64,000 nt of DNA, from contig JABXIS010000027.1 in the NCBI GenBank assembly GCA_013372975.1, positions 1 to 64,000 on the forward strand. Reading direction: 5' to 3'. Positions 41,155-51,349 of the stretch are shown one piece after another. The stretch comes from Alphaproteobacteria bacterium (GTDB lineage: Bacteria; Pseudomonadota; Alphaproteobacteria; Sphingomonadales; Kordiimonadaceae). A program made the position numbers and the translations under genes. Below the pieces are notes generated by a model, which did no database searches, had not been told where the DNA came from, and was given only the letters and a program-made list of their open reading frames with translations. Positions within the stretch are counted from its first letter, which is position 1, and each line of letters starts with the position of its first letter.

Positions 41155-41898
41155 CTAGTTATCTACTTTAGGGCTGCGTGCCAGTGATTTGATGATGCCG
41201 CGCATTGTGTGAACTTCCTGCCGGTTATAGGCTGCATTCTGCACAAGATTACGAAGCGTTCGCCTCAGCGGATCGCGGCGATCTTCCGAACGGAAATAGC
41301 CGCGTTTGTCCAGCTCTGTTTCCATATGTTCCATCAACCCCAAAAGCTCTTCTTTGGTGGCCAGGCGATCATCAGATGCCGGCTGGTAGGCCGGTGTTGC
41401 ATCCGCATAGGTATGGAATTCGTAGGCTGCCAGAATAACAGCCTGCGCAAGATTGAGGCTGCCAAAACCGGGATTTACCGGTACGGTCAGCACGGTGTCG
41501 GCCAGCACTACATCGTCGTTGGTGAGGCCTGAGCGCTCCGGCCCGAACATGATGGCGGGTTTGGCATCCTGCCCCAATTGTGCGTGTAGTTGCGCCGCCA
41601 TCTCGCGCGGAGTTACCACAGGCTTTGGCATATCCCGGTCGCGCACGGTGGCGGCATAAACGTGCCCACAATCCGCTACAGCATCTTCAACCGTGACATA
41701 AACCTTGGCTTCGTCAAGAATGATATCAGCACCAGAGGCAGCCGGGCCTGCCGCCGGGTTTGGCCAACCATCGCGCGGGGCCACAAGGCGCATTTCCGTG
41801 AGGCCGAAATTGAGCATGGCGCGCGCTGCCTTGCCAATATTTTCGCCAAGCTGCGGCCGCACCAGAATGATGGCTGGTTGCTTTTTACTGCTTGTCAT
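41155..41898 (-). CDS. trmJ: tRNA (cytidine/uridine-2'-O-)-methyltransferase TrmJ
   Basis: A 247-residue SPOUT methyltransferase. TrmJ modifies position 32 of the tRNA anticodon loop. The knot signatures are ILVRPQLGENIGKAARAMLNFGL, IMFGPERSGLTNDD and VPVNPGFGSLNLAQAV. The extra C-terminal helix bundle (ELDKRGYF ... LRNLVQNAAYNRQE) fits TrmJ rather than TrmL. Its ATG overlaps the cysS stop by one base, linking it to two tRNA synthetase genes. Confidence 0.92.
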   Translation of the reverse strand: MTSSKKQPAIILVRPQLGENIGKAARAMLNFGLTEMRLVAPRDGWPNPAAGPAASGADIILDEAKVYVTVEDAVADCGHVYAATVRDRDMPKPVVTPREMAAQLHAQLGQDAKPAIMFGPERSGLTNDDVVLADTVLTVPVNPGFGSLNLAQAVILAAYEFHTYADATPAYQPASDDRLATKEELLGLMEHMETELDKRGYFRSEDRRDPLRRTLRNLVQNAAYNRQEVHTMRGIIKSLARSPKVDN

Positions 41899-43229
41899 CA
41901 GTCAGCCTTGCGCCATTTCACGCCGTCTGGGCCAACCTCCAGGCCCAAACCAAGCGCCACCGCCTCATCCCTGAGGGCATCGGCTGTGGCGAAATCCTTT
42001 TCGGCCCGCGCGCCATTATATTTGGCTGTGTTGGCATCAATCCAGGCAGCCTGTTCGTCAGTGAAGCTCTGGAACCAATCTGAAGCTGCTTGTGTCAAAA
42101 GCCCCATGAATTGCGCACCGGCCTTCAGCTCTGCCGCTGTCTCGGGTGCCGCCAGCGCATCAAGTGCGGCAATAGCCTTAGGCGTGTTCAAGTCATCCGC
42201 CAGCGCGTCGATCACACCGGCAGGCACCTCTGCCGCAGCCTCGACGCCGTCCGTCAGGCGATACCAGCGATCAAGCCTGCGTTTCTGTTCGCGCGCACTA
42301 TCCAGCGAGAAATCCACCGGCTGGCGATAATGGGCGGTTAGAAGGCTTAGGCGCAAGGCCTCCCCCGGATGATCCTTGATCAGGTCATGAACCGTATGGA
42401 AATTGCCAAGCGACTTGGACATCTTCTCACCGTCCACCGTCAGATAGCCGTTGTGCATCCAGTATTTTACAAACTGCTTGCCGTGGGTGCATTCGCTTTG
42501 GGCAATCTCGTTTTCATGGTGCGGGAAAATCAGATCCTGCCCGCCTGCATGAATGTCGATTGTTTCGCCCAGATGCTTTTCAATCATGCATGAGCATTCC
42601 AGGTGCCACCCTGGGCGGCCCCTGCCCCATGGGCTGTTCCAGCCAACCTGATCCTCGGTTGATGGTTTCCAAAGCACGAAATCGGCAGCGTCTTTCTTGT
42701 AGGGTGCCACTTCGACCCGCGCACCTGCTACCAGCTCGTCCCGGCTGTGGCGCGATAGGCGGCCGTAATTATCCATGGAAGGGACGCTGAACATCACATG
42801 GCCTTCAGCTTCGTAGGCATGACCCTTTTCAATGAGCACCTGCATCATGCGGATCATTTCACCCAGATGCTCAGTCGCCTTTGGCTGGATCGTCGGGTCC
42901 ATGGCACCCATGGTGGCCATGTCTTCCTGATAAATCTTGGTATAGCGATCTGTGATGGTTTTGATGCCAACGCCTTCAGCCTTGGCGCGTTCCATGATCT
43001 TGTCCTCAATATCAGTGATATTGCGGGCATAAGTTACATGGTTTTCGCCATACACGTGGCGCAGCAGGCGGAACATTACGTCAAACACCACCACAGGGCG
43101 GGCGTTACCAATATGCGCATAGTCATAGACCGTCGGCCCACACACATACATGCGAACGTTTTGCGGATCGATGGGTTCAAAAACCTGTTTCTCGCGCGCC
43201 AGCGTGTTGTAGAGCCGAATTTCGGTCAT
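41898..43229 (-). CDS. cysS: cysteine--tRNA ligase
   Basis: A 443-residue class I synthetase. The HIGH motif is AHIGNARP after CGPTVYDY; the zinc ligands include WHLECSCM and HENEIAQSE; KMSKS is KMSKSLGNF. The C-terminal DALR region is present. ATG 43229, preceded by AGGGGG, was chosen over an upstream frame extension of 17 unmatched residues. Part of nadE-gltX-cysS-trmJ. Confidence 0.96.
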   Translation of the reverse strand: MTEIRLYNTLAREKQVFEPIDPQNVRMYVCGPTVYDYAHIGNARPVVVFDVMFRLLRHVYGENHVTYARNITDIEDKIMERAKAEGVGIKTITDRYTKIYQEDMATMGAMDPTIQPKATEHLGEMIRMMQVLIEKGHAYEAEGHVMFSVPSMDNYGRLSRHSRDELVAGARVEVAPYKKDAADFVLWKPSTEDQVGWNSPWGRGRPGWHLECSCMIEKHLGETIDIHAGGQDLIFPHHENEIAQSECTHGKQFVKYWMHNGYLTVDGEKMSKSLGNFHTVHDLIKDHPGEALRLSLLTAHYRQPVDFSLDSAREQKRRLDRWYRLTDGVEAAAEVPAGVIDALADDLNTPKAIAALDALAAPETAAELKAGAQFMGLLTQAASDWFQSFTDEQAAWIDANTAKYNGARAEKDFATADALRDEAVALGLGLEVGPDGVKWRKAD

Positions 43230-43239
43230 TGCTGCCCCC

Positions 43240-44571
43240 TTATGCGTTCTGGCCGGAAAGGCGCGCAACAACCTTGTCACGGCCGATCAGGGGCAACAGC
43301 ATCGCCATATCAGGGCCATGATCCTGCCCTGTCAGCGCCTGACGGAGCGGCATGAAGAGCGCCCGGCCCTTGGCGCCTGTTGCTTCCTTGATTGCACCAG
43401 TCCAGGCCTGCCAGCTGTCTGCTGTCAGGTCGCCCGCAGGTAACAATTCAAGGGTTTTCGCGATATGATCGGCATCCTCAATCTTTGGGGCGATCGGGCC
43501 ATCGATGATTTTCTTCAAGTCTGCCACATCAGCCAGCTTGTTGATGTTTGGCTGCAGCGCAAGCCACATCTCTTCAGACACACTTTCAAGGCGGTCTGCC
43601 ACCGCCGCATAAGGCGTGGCATGCAAAATCTTGGCGTTCAGCATATCAAGGTCAGCCGGGTCCAGTTTGGCAGTGGAACGGCCAAACTTGCCAAAATCGA
43701 ACCCTTCAATCAGTGGCTTGGCGTCGAGAAACGGCTCAATCGGTTCAGACGTGCCAACACGTGCCAGCAGGCTTACGATTGCCATTGGCTCAATGCCTGC
43801 CTCGTCGCGGTATTCTTCGATCGACATAGCACCATGACGCTTCGACAGGCCTTCACCGCCCTTGCCTGTCAGCAGTGCAAAGTGCGCCATCTCAGGGGCC
43901 TTGCCACCAACAGCTTCAAAAATCTGCACCTGAACAGCCGAGTTTGTGGTGTGATCCTCACCGCGAACGATATGGGTGATGCCGTAATCGATGTCATCCA
44001 CCACGCTTGGCAGCGTGTAGAGGAACGAGCCATCCTCACGGATCAGGATCGGATCAGACAGCGCCTCAAGGTCGATGGATACATCGCCGCGGATCATGTC
44101 TGTCCACTCTACGCGGGCTGGTGTCTCCAGCTTGAAACGCCAGTGAGGGCTGCGGCCCTCGGCTTCAAACTTTGCCTTGTCTTCTTCCGTCAGGTTCAGC
44201 GCGGCCCGGTCATACACTGGCGGCTTGCCGCGGCCCATCTGGATCTTGCGCTTCATATCCAGCTCATCGGCTGTTTCATAGCAAGGATACAAGCGCCCTT
44301 CGGCTTTCAGCTTTTCAACCACTTCATTGTAGCGGTCAAAGCGGTCAGACTGTTTGAATGTTTCGTCCCAATTGAGACCAAGCCACTGAAGGTCTGCCTT
44401 GATGGCTTCTTCATTCTCAAGCGTGGAACGCTCGCGGTCTGTGTCGTCGATCCGCAAAACAAAGGTGCCGCCCTGCTGCTGTGCGAACAGCCAGTTCACA
44501 AGTGCAGCGCGAATGTTTCCTACATGCAGCTTGCCCGTAGGAGATGGGGCGAAACGAACCTTTACAGTCAT
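43240..44571 (-). CDS. gltX: glutamate--tRNA ligase
   Basis: A 443-residue class I glutamyl-tRNA synthetase. It begins VRFAPSPTGKLHVGNIRAALVNW (HIGH is HVGN) with RIDDTDRER next, and GLSKRHGAMSIEEY is the KMSKS loop. ATG 44571 starts exactly at the family N-terminus (MTVKVRF). Alphaproteobacteria often have two copies with different tRNA choice (Glu and Gln); the sequence alone does not show which this is. Lies ten bases ahead of cysS. Confidence 0.95.
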   Translation of the reverse strand: MTVKVRFAPSPTGKLHVGNIRAALVNWLFAQQQGGTFVLRIDDTDRERSTLENEEAIKADLQWLGLNWDETFKQSDRFDRYNEVVEKLKAEGRLYPCYETADELDMKRKIQMGRGKPPVYDRAALNLTEEDKAKFEAEGRSPHWRFKLETPARVEWTDMIRGDVSIDLEALSDPILIREDGSFLYTLPSVVDDIDYGITHIVRGEDHTTNSAVQVQIFEAVGGKAPEMAHFALLTGKGGEGLSKRHGAMSIEEYRDEAGIEPMAIVSLLARVGTSEPIEPFLDAKPLIEGFDFGKFGRSTAKLDPADLDMLNAKILHATPYAAVADRLESVSEEMWLALQPNINKLADVADLKKIIDGPIAPKIEDADHIAKTLELLPAGDLTADSWQAWTGAIKEATGAKGRALFMPLRQALTGQDHGPDMAMLLPLIGRDKVVARLSGQNA

Positions 44572-44602
44572 TTTTAAAATCCAGTTATCTGTGCCCGAAG
44601 GC

Positions 44603-46276
44603 CTATTTGTTTCTGCGGGCGCTTCTGAACCCATTTGTGATGGGGTAGCGGCGATCCCGGCCAAAATTCTTGCGGGTGATCTTCACACCCGGCGGCGCTT
44701 GCCGCCTTTTGTATTCGGCGATGTACAGCAGGTGCTCGATCCGTGCAACCTCTGATGCGCTGTGGCCACGCTCGATAATCTCGTCGACGGACATTTCTTC
44801 GTCCACCAGACACCGAAGCATATCATCAAGCGCCTCATATGGCGGCAGGCTGTCTTCGTCCTTCTGGTCTTCCCTGAGTTCCGCAGTTGGGGGCTTGGTG
44901 ATGATGTTATCCGGGATCACCTCACCTCCTGGCCCGAACGCGCCTGTGGGCACATTCTCGTTCCGCCAGCGCGACAGGGCAAATACATCAAGCTTGTAAA
45001 CATCCTTCAGAACGCTGTAGCCGCCGCACATATCGCCATAAAGCGTGGCATAACCCACTGACATTTCAGACTTATTACCCGTGGTCAGCACCATCTTGCC
45101 AAATTTATTCGATAGCGACATCAGGATCAGCCCCCGCAGGCGTGACTGGATGTTTTCTTCTGTGGTGTCTGCCTCTGTGCCCGCAAATACATCCGCAAGC
45201 ATTGTGTCGAACGCCTCAACACCCGGTTTGATGGCAATCACGTCATACTGTGCACCAAGCGCCTGGGCACACTTTTCCGCGTCACCAAGGCTTTCGCCTG
45301 AGGTATATCTGGACGGCATCATCACACAGTGCACTTTATCCGCCCCCAGGGCATCCACCGCCACGGCGGCAGAAAGTGCACTATCAATCCCGCCAGACAT
45401 GCCAAGGATCACGCCAGGGAAACGATTCTTCTCCACATAATCCTTCAGGCCCAAAACCATTGCCTGATACATATTCTGCCAATGATCGGGCGCCGCCGCC
45501 TGATGCGTGGTCTCACACACCAGCGCTGTGCCCTCACGCCGCCAGTTTGTCAGCAGTTCGTTTTCCTTCCAGAAGTCCATCTGCACGGGAACATTTCCGT
45601 CCGCCGCCATCACGAAGCTGCCGCCTTCGAAAACCAGTTCGTCCTGCCCGCAAATCTGGTTGCAGAACACGAGGGGCAGTCCGGCCTCATCCACGCGGTT
45701 ACGAGCATGCACTTGCCGTTCAGGGTGTTTGTCCAGCTCAAACGGGCTGCATGTGGGCACCAGCAGGATATCCGCCCCTTGCGCCTTCAGGCTTCCCGTT
45801 ACCGCCGGATACCACATATCCTCGCAGATCATCACACCCAGCTTGAAACCCCGGAAGTCCATGGGGCCTGCAAGCGCACCGGCTGCAAACACGCGCTTCT
45901 CATCAAACACACCATAGTTTGGCAGATCATGCTTGTAGCGGATATCGGCAATCTCGCCGCCTTCCAGCAAAAAGACTGCATTATGCAGTGTATCGCCATC
46001 AAACCACGGGCTGCCAACAATCAGGCCGGGATTTCCTTCGCCCATTGTTAGATTGGCCAAGTCTTCCACGGCGCGCATGGCGCTGCGCACGAAAAAGGGT
46101 TTCAGCACCAAATCTTCAAGCGGATAGCCGGAAACAGAAAGCTCTGGCGTCAGTACCAGATCCGCCCCGGCGTCCACAGCACGGCGATATGCCGCTTCAA
46201 TGTTTGAAACGTTTGCTTCCAGCGCCCCCAAGGCGGGGTTCATCTGCACAAGATATATGGATAATGTTTCGCTCAT
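44603..46276 (-). CDS. nadE: glutamine-dependent NAD+ synthetase
   Basis: A 557-residue two-domain enzyme. The N-terminal nitrilase-like glutaminase has Glu in TPELSVSGYP, Lys in YKHDLPNYGVFDEKR and Cys in VMICEDMW. The C-terminal synthetase has the PP-loop GMSGGIDSALSAAVA and NKSEMSVGYATLYGD. It amidates deamido-NAD using glutamine and ATP. Upstream of gltX by 31 bases on the same strand. Confidence 0.95.
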   Translation of the reverse strand: MSETLSIYLVQMNPALGALEANVSNIEAAYRRAVDAGADLVLTPELSVSGYPLEDLVLKPFFVRSAMRAVEDLANLTMGEGNPGLIVGSPWFDGDTLHNAVFLLEGGEIADIRYKHDLPNYGVFDEKRVFAAGALAGPMDFRGFKLGVMICEDMWYPAVTGSLKAQGADILLVPTCSPFELDKHPERQVHARNRVDEAGLPLVFCNQICGQDELVFEGGSFVMAADGNVPVQMDFWKENELLTNWRREGTALVCETTHQAAAPDHWQNMYQAMVLGLKDYVEKNRFPGVILGMSGGIDSALSAAVAVDALGADKVHCVMMPSRYTSGESLGDAEKCAQALGAQYDVIAIKPGVEAFDTMLADVFAGTEADTTEENIQSRLRGLILMSLSNKFGKMVLTTGNKSEMSVGYATLYGDMCGGYSVLKDVYKLDVFALSRWRNENVPTGAFGPGGEVIPDNIITKPPTAELREDQKDEDSLPPYEALDDMLRCLVDEEMSVDEIIERGHSASEVARIEHLLYIAEYKRRQAPPGVKITRKNFGRDRRYPITNGFRSARRNK

Positions 46277-46405
46277 GACGCGCTTTTACCCTTGTTGTGG
46301 CGGCGGGACAAGACAAAGTAAATTGACGCACAATGCAATCCTGCTTGTCAGCTATCGCCATTCTGTTACCTTGTGCTCCCGGCTCGATTTTCAAAGGAAT
46401 TATTT

Positions 46406-47038
46406 ATGCCGGACATTTCCACCCTTCTTCTGTTTTCTGCTGCCAGCCTGGCTCTTACCGCCACGCCGGGGCCGGATATGCTGTTGATTGCCTCGCGCAG
46501 CGTCAGTCAGGGCAAATCTGCGGGCTTCCTTACCTATGCAGGTATCGCCGCAGGCTGTTATTGCCATGCGCTGATGGTTGCCTTCGGGCTGGCCCAGCTT
46601 TTCCTGCTTGTACCCACCGCGTTTGACATTGTGCGTTTTGCGGGCGCGACCTACCTCATCTATCTGGCGTGGCAGACGCTGCGGTCAAAATCAGCTAGCG
46701 CAGATACAACAGTCGAAGTGCCGCGCCACCGCAAACGCCGTATCTTCAGCGAAGGGCTGATCACCAACCTCCTCAATCCCAAGATGGCGCTTTTCATGCT
46801 GGCCCTGTTCCCCCAGTTCCTGAACCCGGAAGCGGGGTCAGTGGTGATGCAAACCCTTGTTCTGGTCACTATCCTCAATGTTGTGGGCCTGGTCGTGAAC
46901 GGCACAGTCATTCTTGCAAGCGGGCATCTGCGCGATCGCCTGGGTCGTGGTGGAAGCTTTGGCAACTGGCCCAAATATCTGCTCGCCAGCGTATTTGCAG
47001 GCCTGGCTCTCAGGCTCGCCTTCACAAGCCGCAGCTAA
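46406..47038 (+). CDS. LysE family amino-acid or metabolite exporter
   Basis: A 210-residue LysE/RhtB family exporter with six hydrophobic helices. Signatures are ALTATPGPDMLLIASRSVSQG at the N-terminus and EGLITNLLNPKMALFMLALFPQF in the middle. The substrate is probably an amino acid or similar metabolite, not further defined. ATG 46406 follows AAAGGA at 46392-46397 and starts at the family N-terminus. Confidence 0.9.
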   Translation: MPDISTLLLFSAASLALTATPGPDMLLIASRSVSQGKSAGFLTYAGIAAGCYCHALMVAFGLAQLFLLVPTAFDIVRFAGATYLIYLAWQTLRSKSASADTTVEVPRHRKRRIFSEGLITNLLNPKMALFMLALFPQFLNPEAGSVVMQTLVLVTILNVVGLVVNGTVILASGHLRDRLGRGGSFGNWPKYLLASVFAGLALRLAFTSRS

Positions 47039-47046
47039 TCCAAAAG

Positions 47047-47074
47047 AAAAAGGCGCCACCCCGGGCGCCTTTTC
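47047..47074. terminator. bidirectional terminator between LysE-family and DAHP synthase genes
   Basis: Stem AGGCGCC (47051-47057) / GGCGCCT (47064-47070), six-base loop, with A-run left and T-run right. Serves both convergent genes. Confidence 0.85.
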
Positions 47075-47094
47075 ATTCTTGCCTGCCAGTCTGA

Positions 47095-48468
47095 TCAAGC
47101 AGCGGCGTTTTTGGCCAGCGCTTCGCGCTCTTCCTTCAGGGCTTCCGCCAGCAGGAATGCCAGTTCAATCGACTGGCTGGCATTAAGGCGCGGGTCACAG
47201 TGGGTATGATACCGCGAGGACAGGCTGTCTTCCGTGATCGCCACGGCGCCACCGATGCATTCCGTTACATTCTGGCCGGTAAGCTCAAGATGGATACCGC
47301 CCGCATAAGTGCCCTCAGCCCTGTGGCAGGCAAATACCTGACGCACTTCCTTCAAGACCCGGTCAAACGGCCGTGTCTTGAGGCCACTTGTGGATGTTTT
47401 GGTATTGCCATGCATCGGGTCACACGACCAGATCACCTTCCGGCCTTCAGCTTTCACGGCCCGCAGCAACTTGGGCAGATATTCCTCAACCTTGTCCGCC
47501 CCAAACCGAGTGATCAGCGTCAAACGCCCTGCCTCATTGGAGGGGTTCAGCTTGTCGATCAGCTTCAGCAGGCCATCAACCTCGGTAGTGGGGCCTACCT
47601 TGCAAGCCACAGGGTTTGCGACACCGCTCAGGAACTCCAGATGGGCGCCATCTAGCTGACGAGTCCGATCCCCACACCACAACATGTGAGCTGAAGTATC
47701 ATACCAATCCCCTGTCGTGCTATCCACACGGGTAAGCGCCTGCTCGTAACCTAGCAAAAGTGCCTCGTGGCTTGTGTAAAAATCAGTGCCCTGAAGCTGG
47801 CGCACATCATTTGGATTGATGCCGCAGGCTTCCATGAAGGCAAGCGCCTCACCGATCCGGTCTGCCAACTCCTGATATTTCTCACCAGCGCCTGACTTGG
47901 TAACAAAATCAAGGTTCCAGCGGTGCACAGACACCAGATTCGCATACCCACCCTGCGCAAAGGCGCGCAACAGGTTTAGCGTTGCTGCAGACTGGCTGTA
48001 AGCGCGCAGCATGCGGTTCGGATCAGGTACGCGGGATTCCGCGTCGAACGAAGGCCCATTGATGATGTCACCCCGGTAGCTTGGCAATTCCACACCATCT
48101 ATCGTTTCCGTATCGCTTGAGCGCGGCTTGGCAAACTGCCCAGCCAGACGACCAACCTTCACCACAGGACAGCTTGCCGCAAACGTTAGTACAACAGCCA
48201 TTTGCAGGAGCACACGGAAGGTATCGCGAATGTTGTTTGGGTGGAACTCGGCAAAACTCTCGGCACAGTCACCGCCCTGAAGCAGGAATGCCTTGCCTTC
48301 CGCAACATCGGCAAGTTGGGCTTTCAGATTGCGTGCCTCGCCCGCAAACACCAGTGGCGGATAGGATGAAAGCTCTTCTTCCACCTTCTTCAGCACTTCC
48401 TTGTCGGTGTAATTCGGCACCTGAACAACAGGCCGGTTTCTCCAACTATCTGGACGCCACTCACTCAT
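47095..48468 (-). CDS. class II 3-deoxy-7-phosphoheptulonate (DAHP) synthase
   Basis: A 457-residue plant-type DAHP synthase, joining erythrose 4-phosphate and phosphoenolpyruvate at the start of the shikimate pathway. Signatures are [33 protein letters not shown] and [15 protein letters not shown]. The class II family differs from the E. coli AroF/G/H enzymes. ATG 48468 follows GAGGG. The 260-base region upstream holds only a doubtful 39-codon frame. Confidence 0.95.
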   Translation of the reverse strand: MSEWRPDSWRNRPVVQVPNYTDKEVLKKVEEELSSYPPLVFAGEARNLKAQLADVAEGKAFLLQGGDCAESFAEFHPNNIRDTFRVLLQMAVVLTFAASCPVVKVGRLAGQFAKPRSSDTETIDGVELPSYRGDIINGPSFDAESRVPDPNRMLRAYSQSAATLNLLRAFAQGGYANLVSVHRWNLDFVTKSGAGEKYQELADRIGEALAFMEACGINPNDVRQLQGTDFYTSHEALLLGYEQALTRVDSTTGDWYDTSAHMLWCGDRTRQLDGAHLEFLSGVANPVACKVGPTTEVDGLLKLIDKLNPSNEAGRLTLITRFGADKVEEYLPKLLRAVKAEGRKVIWSCDPMHGNTKTSTSGLKTRPFDRVLKEVRQVFACHRAEGTYAGGIHLELTGQNVTECIGGAVAITEDSLSSRYHTHCDPRLNASQSIELAFLLAEALKEEREALAKNAAA

Positions 48469-48514
48469 CACAATACCCTCAGCTCGTTTGCACATTCGTG
48501 CAGGAATATTTCAA

Positions 48515-48634
48515 TTATCTGCCATTTTCAGCAATTTCATAAGCCTTCATATATGTCAGCTCATGTATCGATAGCAAGCCATAACGGCCTTTTTCAGCCA
48601 TTTCTACTGTTTCTTCTGTAACAGTCTCTGTCAT
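48515..48634 (-). CDS. possible 39-residue small protein upstream of DAHP synthase
   Basis: An ATG at 48634, seven bases after GGGGG, opens a 39-codon frame reading MTETVTEETVEMAEKGRYGL then an amphipathic helix-like half. It has three Tyr but no run of aromatic codons, so it is not a clear attenuator peptide. I do not recognise it, and it may be chance. Confidence 0.25.
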   Translation of the reverse strand: MTETVTEETVEMAEKGRYGLLSIHELTYMKAYEIAENGR

Positions 48635-48746
48635 CAGATGCCCCCGATCATTTCTTGCCTTTGACAACAGCCATGCTTTCTTTACATAGGGTACCGAATA
48701 TCCAGATAAACAGAAAATCACCAAATCGCCACCGGGGGCAACCAGC

Positions 48747-49412
48747 ATGACACAGTTTGCAGTTCAGAAAATCATCTTTGATCTGGATGGAACACTGGTT
48801 GATTCCGCGCCCGACCTGCACGCGGCTACAAACCATGTTCTGACACAGATAGGCCGGGATACCGTATCCCTTGATCAAGTCAGACATATGGTGGGTTATG
48901 GCGCACTGAAGCTTATCGAACTGGGCCTTGAGGCCACCGGCGGCATGGAAGATCACACTGCAGAAGGCTTACGCCCCCTGTTTCTTGATTTTTACGGCCA
49001 GAATATCACAACTCATACCAGACCTTTTGAAGGGGCCCTTGACCTTTTATCCCATCTGAAAAATGAAGGGTACGCACTAGCGGTTTGTACCAACAAGCCA
49101 ACCGTCCTTACGTCGCCAATCCTGCAAAATCTGGGCATGACACCATTTTTCGGCGCCGTGACGAGCGGCGATACCTTCCCGTTTAGAAAGCCGGACCCAC
49201 GGCATATCATTGAAACAGCCAATTTGTTACCTGGAGATGGCCCAATATTGATGGTGGGTGATAGTCGACCAGACATCGACGGAGCAAAAGCTGCATGCGC
49301 ACATTCAATTGCGGTGAGTTTTGGATATTCACAGTACCCAGCTGCCGACTTGGGCGCAGACACTGTCGTTGATCACCTCGCTGACATCGCCAATCTTGTC
49401 AGCCGCGCCTGA
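48747..49412 (+). CDS. gph: HAD-family phosphoglycolate phosphatase
   Basis: A 221-residue HAD phosphatase that removes phosphate from 2-phosphoglycolate, a DNA-repair and oxygenation by-product. Motif I is DLDGTLVDSAPDL, motif II is VCTNKP, and motifs III/IV are KPDPRHI and MVGDSRPDIDGAKAA. Start ATG 48747 follows GGGGG with good spacing. The last 14 bases overlap the end of the convergent nucleotidyltransferase gene. Confidence 0.9.
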   Translation: MTQFAVQKIIFDLDGTLVDSAPDLHAATNHVLTQIGRDTVSLDQVRHMVGYGALKLIELGLEATGGMEDHTAEGLRPLFLDFYGQNITTHTRPFEGALDLLSHLKNEGYALAVCTNKPTVLTSPILQNLGMTPFFGAVTSGDTFPFRKPDPRHIIETANLLPGDGPILMVGDSRPDIDGAKAACAHSIAVSFGYSQYPAADLGADTVVDHLADIANLVSRA

Positions 49413-50427
49413 TCGCCTTCCTGAATAGATGAGCCATCAGCAAAGGCAACGGCATACGTAAATAGTGGCTGCGAACATACAGCAGAACACGCGCCAAGGG
49501 TGCCGCGCGCCCATTCTCAACCATCGTTTCAATAGACAGCCGTAAAACTTTGGAAATATTAGATTTATTTACAATCACCATAACGCCGAAATAGCGTTTC
49601 AACGCCCAAAGAGCAATCTGTACAGGCGACATCACATTTAAAAATGCAGCTCTGCTTTCCAGGCTGTCCCTTTCCTGGACTGAAAGGTCATTGAATAGAT
49701 AAAAAAGCTCCAACAAACTGCGTGCAGGGGTTTCCAGCGCACCGTCGGCAAATATATGAATTGCCGAATGAATAAAGCGATCAACGGGCGCAAACACCAA
49801 CAAATTCCCATCACCAACAGGACTTGCATCGGCCATCATCGCCAGATGATCGGGAGAAATCCGCGCTGTTCGGGGAAGTAGCCTGTGGTGCACATCAATG
49901 ATGGTGCGCCTCTTACTGTGCCTGAGTGGAGGCAACTCATGCATCCAATCGCGATAATATTTCTGGTCATAGGGGTTAGCTGTGGAAACTTCATCTTTCC
50001 AACCAGCCTGCCGCAACAGCTTTTCGGCCTCTGGTAGATCTTCTTCTTTTACCAGAATATCAATATCACTGACCCGTCTACCAATGCCTGCCAGCAAGTC
50101 TTCGGCGACATACGCACTCCCCTTCAGCAGGACCACTCTGATATCGGTCCCTAAAAGCGCCCGCTCAATGCGCTCGGTTTCGAACTTGAGCATACGCTTG
50201 TCATATGCACTTCGTGTAGCAGCATTTTCCAACAAAGTTTGCAGGCGCTTGTTATCGCTCGCAGAGGCCACGGCTGCAACCTGGCCCAGTATATGACCTC
50301 TTTGCGCCCAGCTGACAAAATCGGAGAGCGCCTTGGCATCAGTGGGCAATGGCGTCAGCCCTGAAGCGAAACAGAAGAACTGCCTCACTCGCTCATGGGG
50401 GTTCTCAGATGTTGCCATTTCAACCAT
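49399..50427 (-). CDS. nucleotidyltransferase family protein of the HPr-rel-A set
   Basis: A 342-residue protein of the NTP_transf_5-like group. The nucleotidyltransferase core is VVLLKGSAYVAEDLLAGIGRRVSDIDILV (read in parts), with RxSDIDIL giving the metal-binding aspartates. Next come DVHHRLLP and a helical second half. Its substrate is not known. It overlaps the kinase gene by eight bases and follows GGGAGG, so it is the last gene of the kinase-chaperone operon. Such proteins travel with HprK-like kinases and PqqD-like proteins in exosortase genomes. Confidence 0.8.
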   Translation of the reverse strand: MVEMATSENPHERVRQFFCFASGLTPLPTDAKALSDFVSWAQRGHILGQVAAVASASDNKRLQTLLENAATRSAYDKRMLKFETERIERALLGTDIRVVLLKGSAYVAEDLLAGIGRRVSDIDILVKEEDLPEAEKLLRQAGWKDEVSTANPYDQKYYRDWMHELPPLRHSKRRTIIDVHHRLLPRTARISPDHLAMMADASPVGDGNLLVFAPVDRFIHSAIHIFADGALETPARSLLELFYLFNDLSVQERDSLESRAAFLNVMSPVQIALWALKRYFGVMVIVNKSNISKVLRLSIETMVENGRAAPLARVLLYVRSHYLRMPLPLLMAHLFRKAIRRG

Positions 50428-51349
50428 CTACAGCCTCCCAGAGGTCTTTCACCAACATCAGACTATCTTCTGTGTTGCCGTAGGTGATTTCATATGCCTC
50501 AACACCGTCAAGCATTTGCATCAACGCATGAAACGCCGGTTCACCTATTACCTGATAATTGGGCGAGCTTGCGATCAATTGCATTGCGGCATCGGCAATA
50601 TCCATCTTTTCCACTGCAGGGGCAGCTTCAGCCTGAAAACGTGGAAACAGGATAAGTTTGGCTTTCGCAGGCAAATTTGCCGTCTCCAAATCGCTCTTTC
50701 TTAGGCGGCGATAGGCAATATCCCCCTTAGGCGTACCAGTGAGCCGATCGCTTACCTGATCGGCACCAGCAAACACCCTGACAACATCAATAGACTGGTT
50801 TTTCAATGATACAGGCCTTGGATAGGCCAATAGAAAGCTTGTTTCCGCGCACAGGATTGCGAATTCGTCAGACAACAGGCGAAAACCTTCTTCCATCAAA
50901 GCCGCGGTCAGGGTGCTTTTACCGCCGCCTGAACGGGCTGCAATGACAATCCCACCTTTCTGGTCTGATACTACGCCGGCATGAAAAATTGCCTGCCTGA
51001 AGCTTTGAAGGGCTACACAGAGATTCATGCCCATTTCCAAACATAGCGGCCCCAATTTCACCGGTAAAGGAACCGCTGGAAAGTAAAACCCCGGATCCGC
51101 AACGATTTGTCGCCTGATGTAGCGCCGCACCAAATTTGGCGCCCTTACTTCTAGAGAGAAGTCTACTAATGCCTCTTCCCCAACAAGTATGCTGCAGTCC
51201 TGATACATATCAGTCAGGAACTCCCGAACTCCGGCATCTTTTGTCGATAGCGCCGTAACATAGGGGCCGAGATGCAGATACAAGCGGCCTTCCGATAGAA
51301 GCCTCTTCACGGTTTCAGGGGGAAGGTCACTTAGCGCAACGTTTTTCAT
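50420..51349 (-). CDS. HprK-related kinase A
   Basis: A 309-residue protein related to the HPr kinase/phosphorylase C-terminal domain. The segment FHAGVVSDQKGGIVIAARSGGGKST (split at residues 122-146) contains the conserved His, Asp and Walker A; LLSDEF near residue 160 matches the Mg-binding loop. The HprK-type signature loop after it is not evident, and the N-terminal 100 residues are unrelated to HprK. The target is unknown. It fits the TIGR family HprK_rel_A. Four-base overlap with the PqqD-like gene (ATGA). Confidence 0.85.
   Translation of the reverse strand: MKNVALSDLPPETVKRLLSEGRLYLHLGPYVTALSTKDAGVREFLTDMYQDCSILVGEEALVDFSLEVRAPNLVRRYIRRQIVADPGFYFPAVPLPVKLGPLCLEMGMNLCVALQSFRQAIFHAGVVSDQKGGIVIAARSGGGKSTLTAALMEEGFRLLSDEFAILCAETSFLLAYPRPVSLKNQSIDVVRVFAGADQVSDRLTGTPKGDIAYRRLRKSDLETANLPAKAKLILFPRFQAEAAPAVEKMDIADAAMQLIASSPNYQVIGEPAFHALMQMLDGVEAYEITYGNTEDSLMLVKDLWEAVDG

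Noticed and set aside
43465..44577. 370-codon open frame on the plus strand
   Set aside because: Antisense shadow of gltX.
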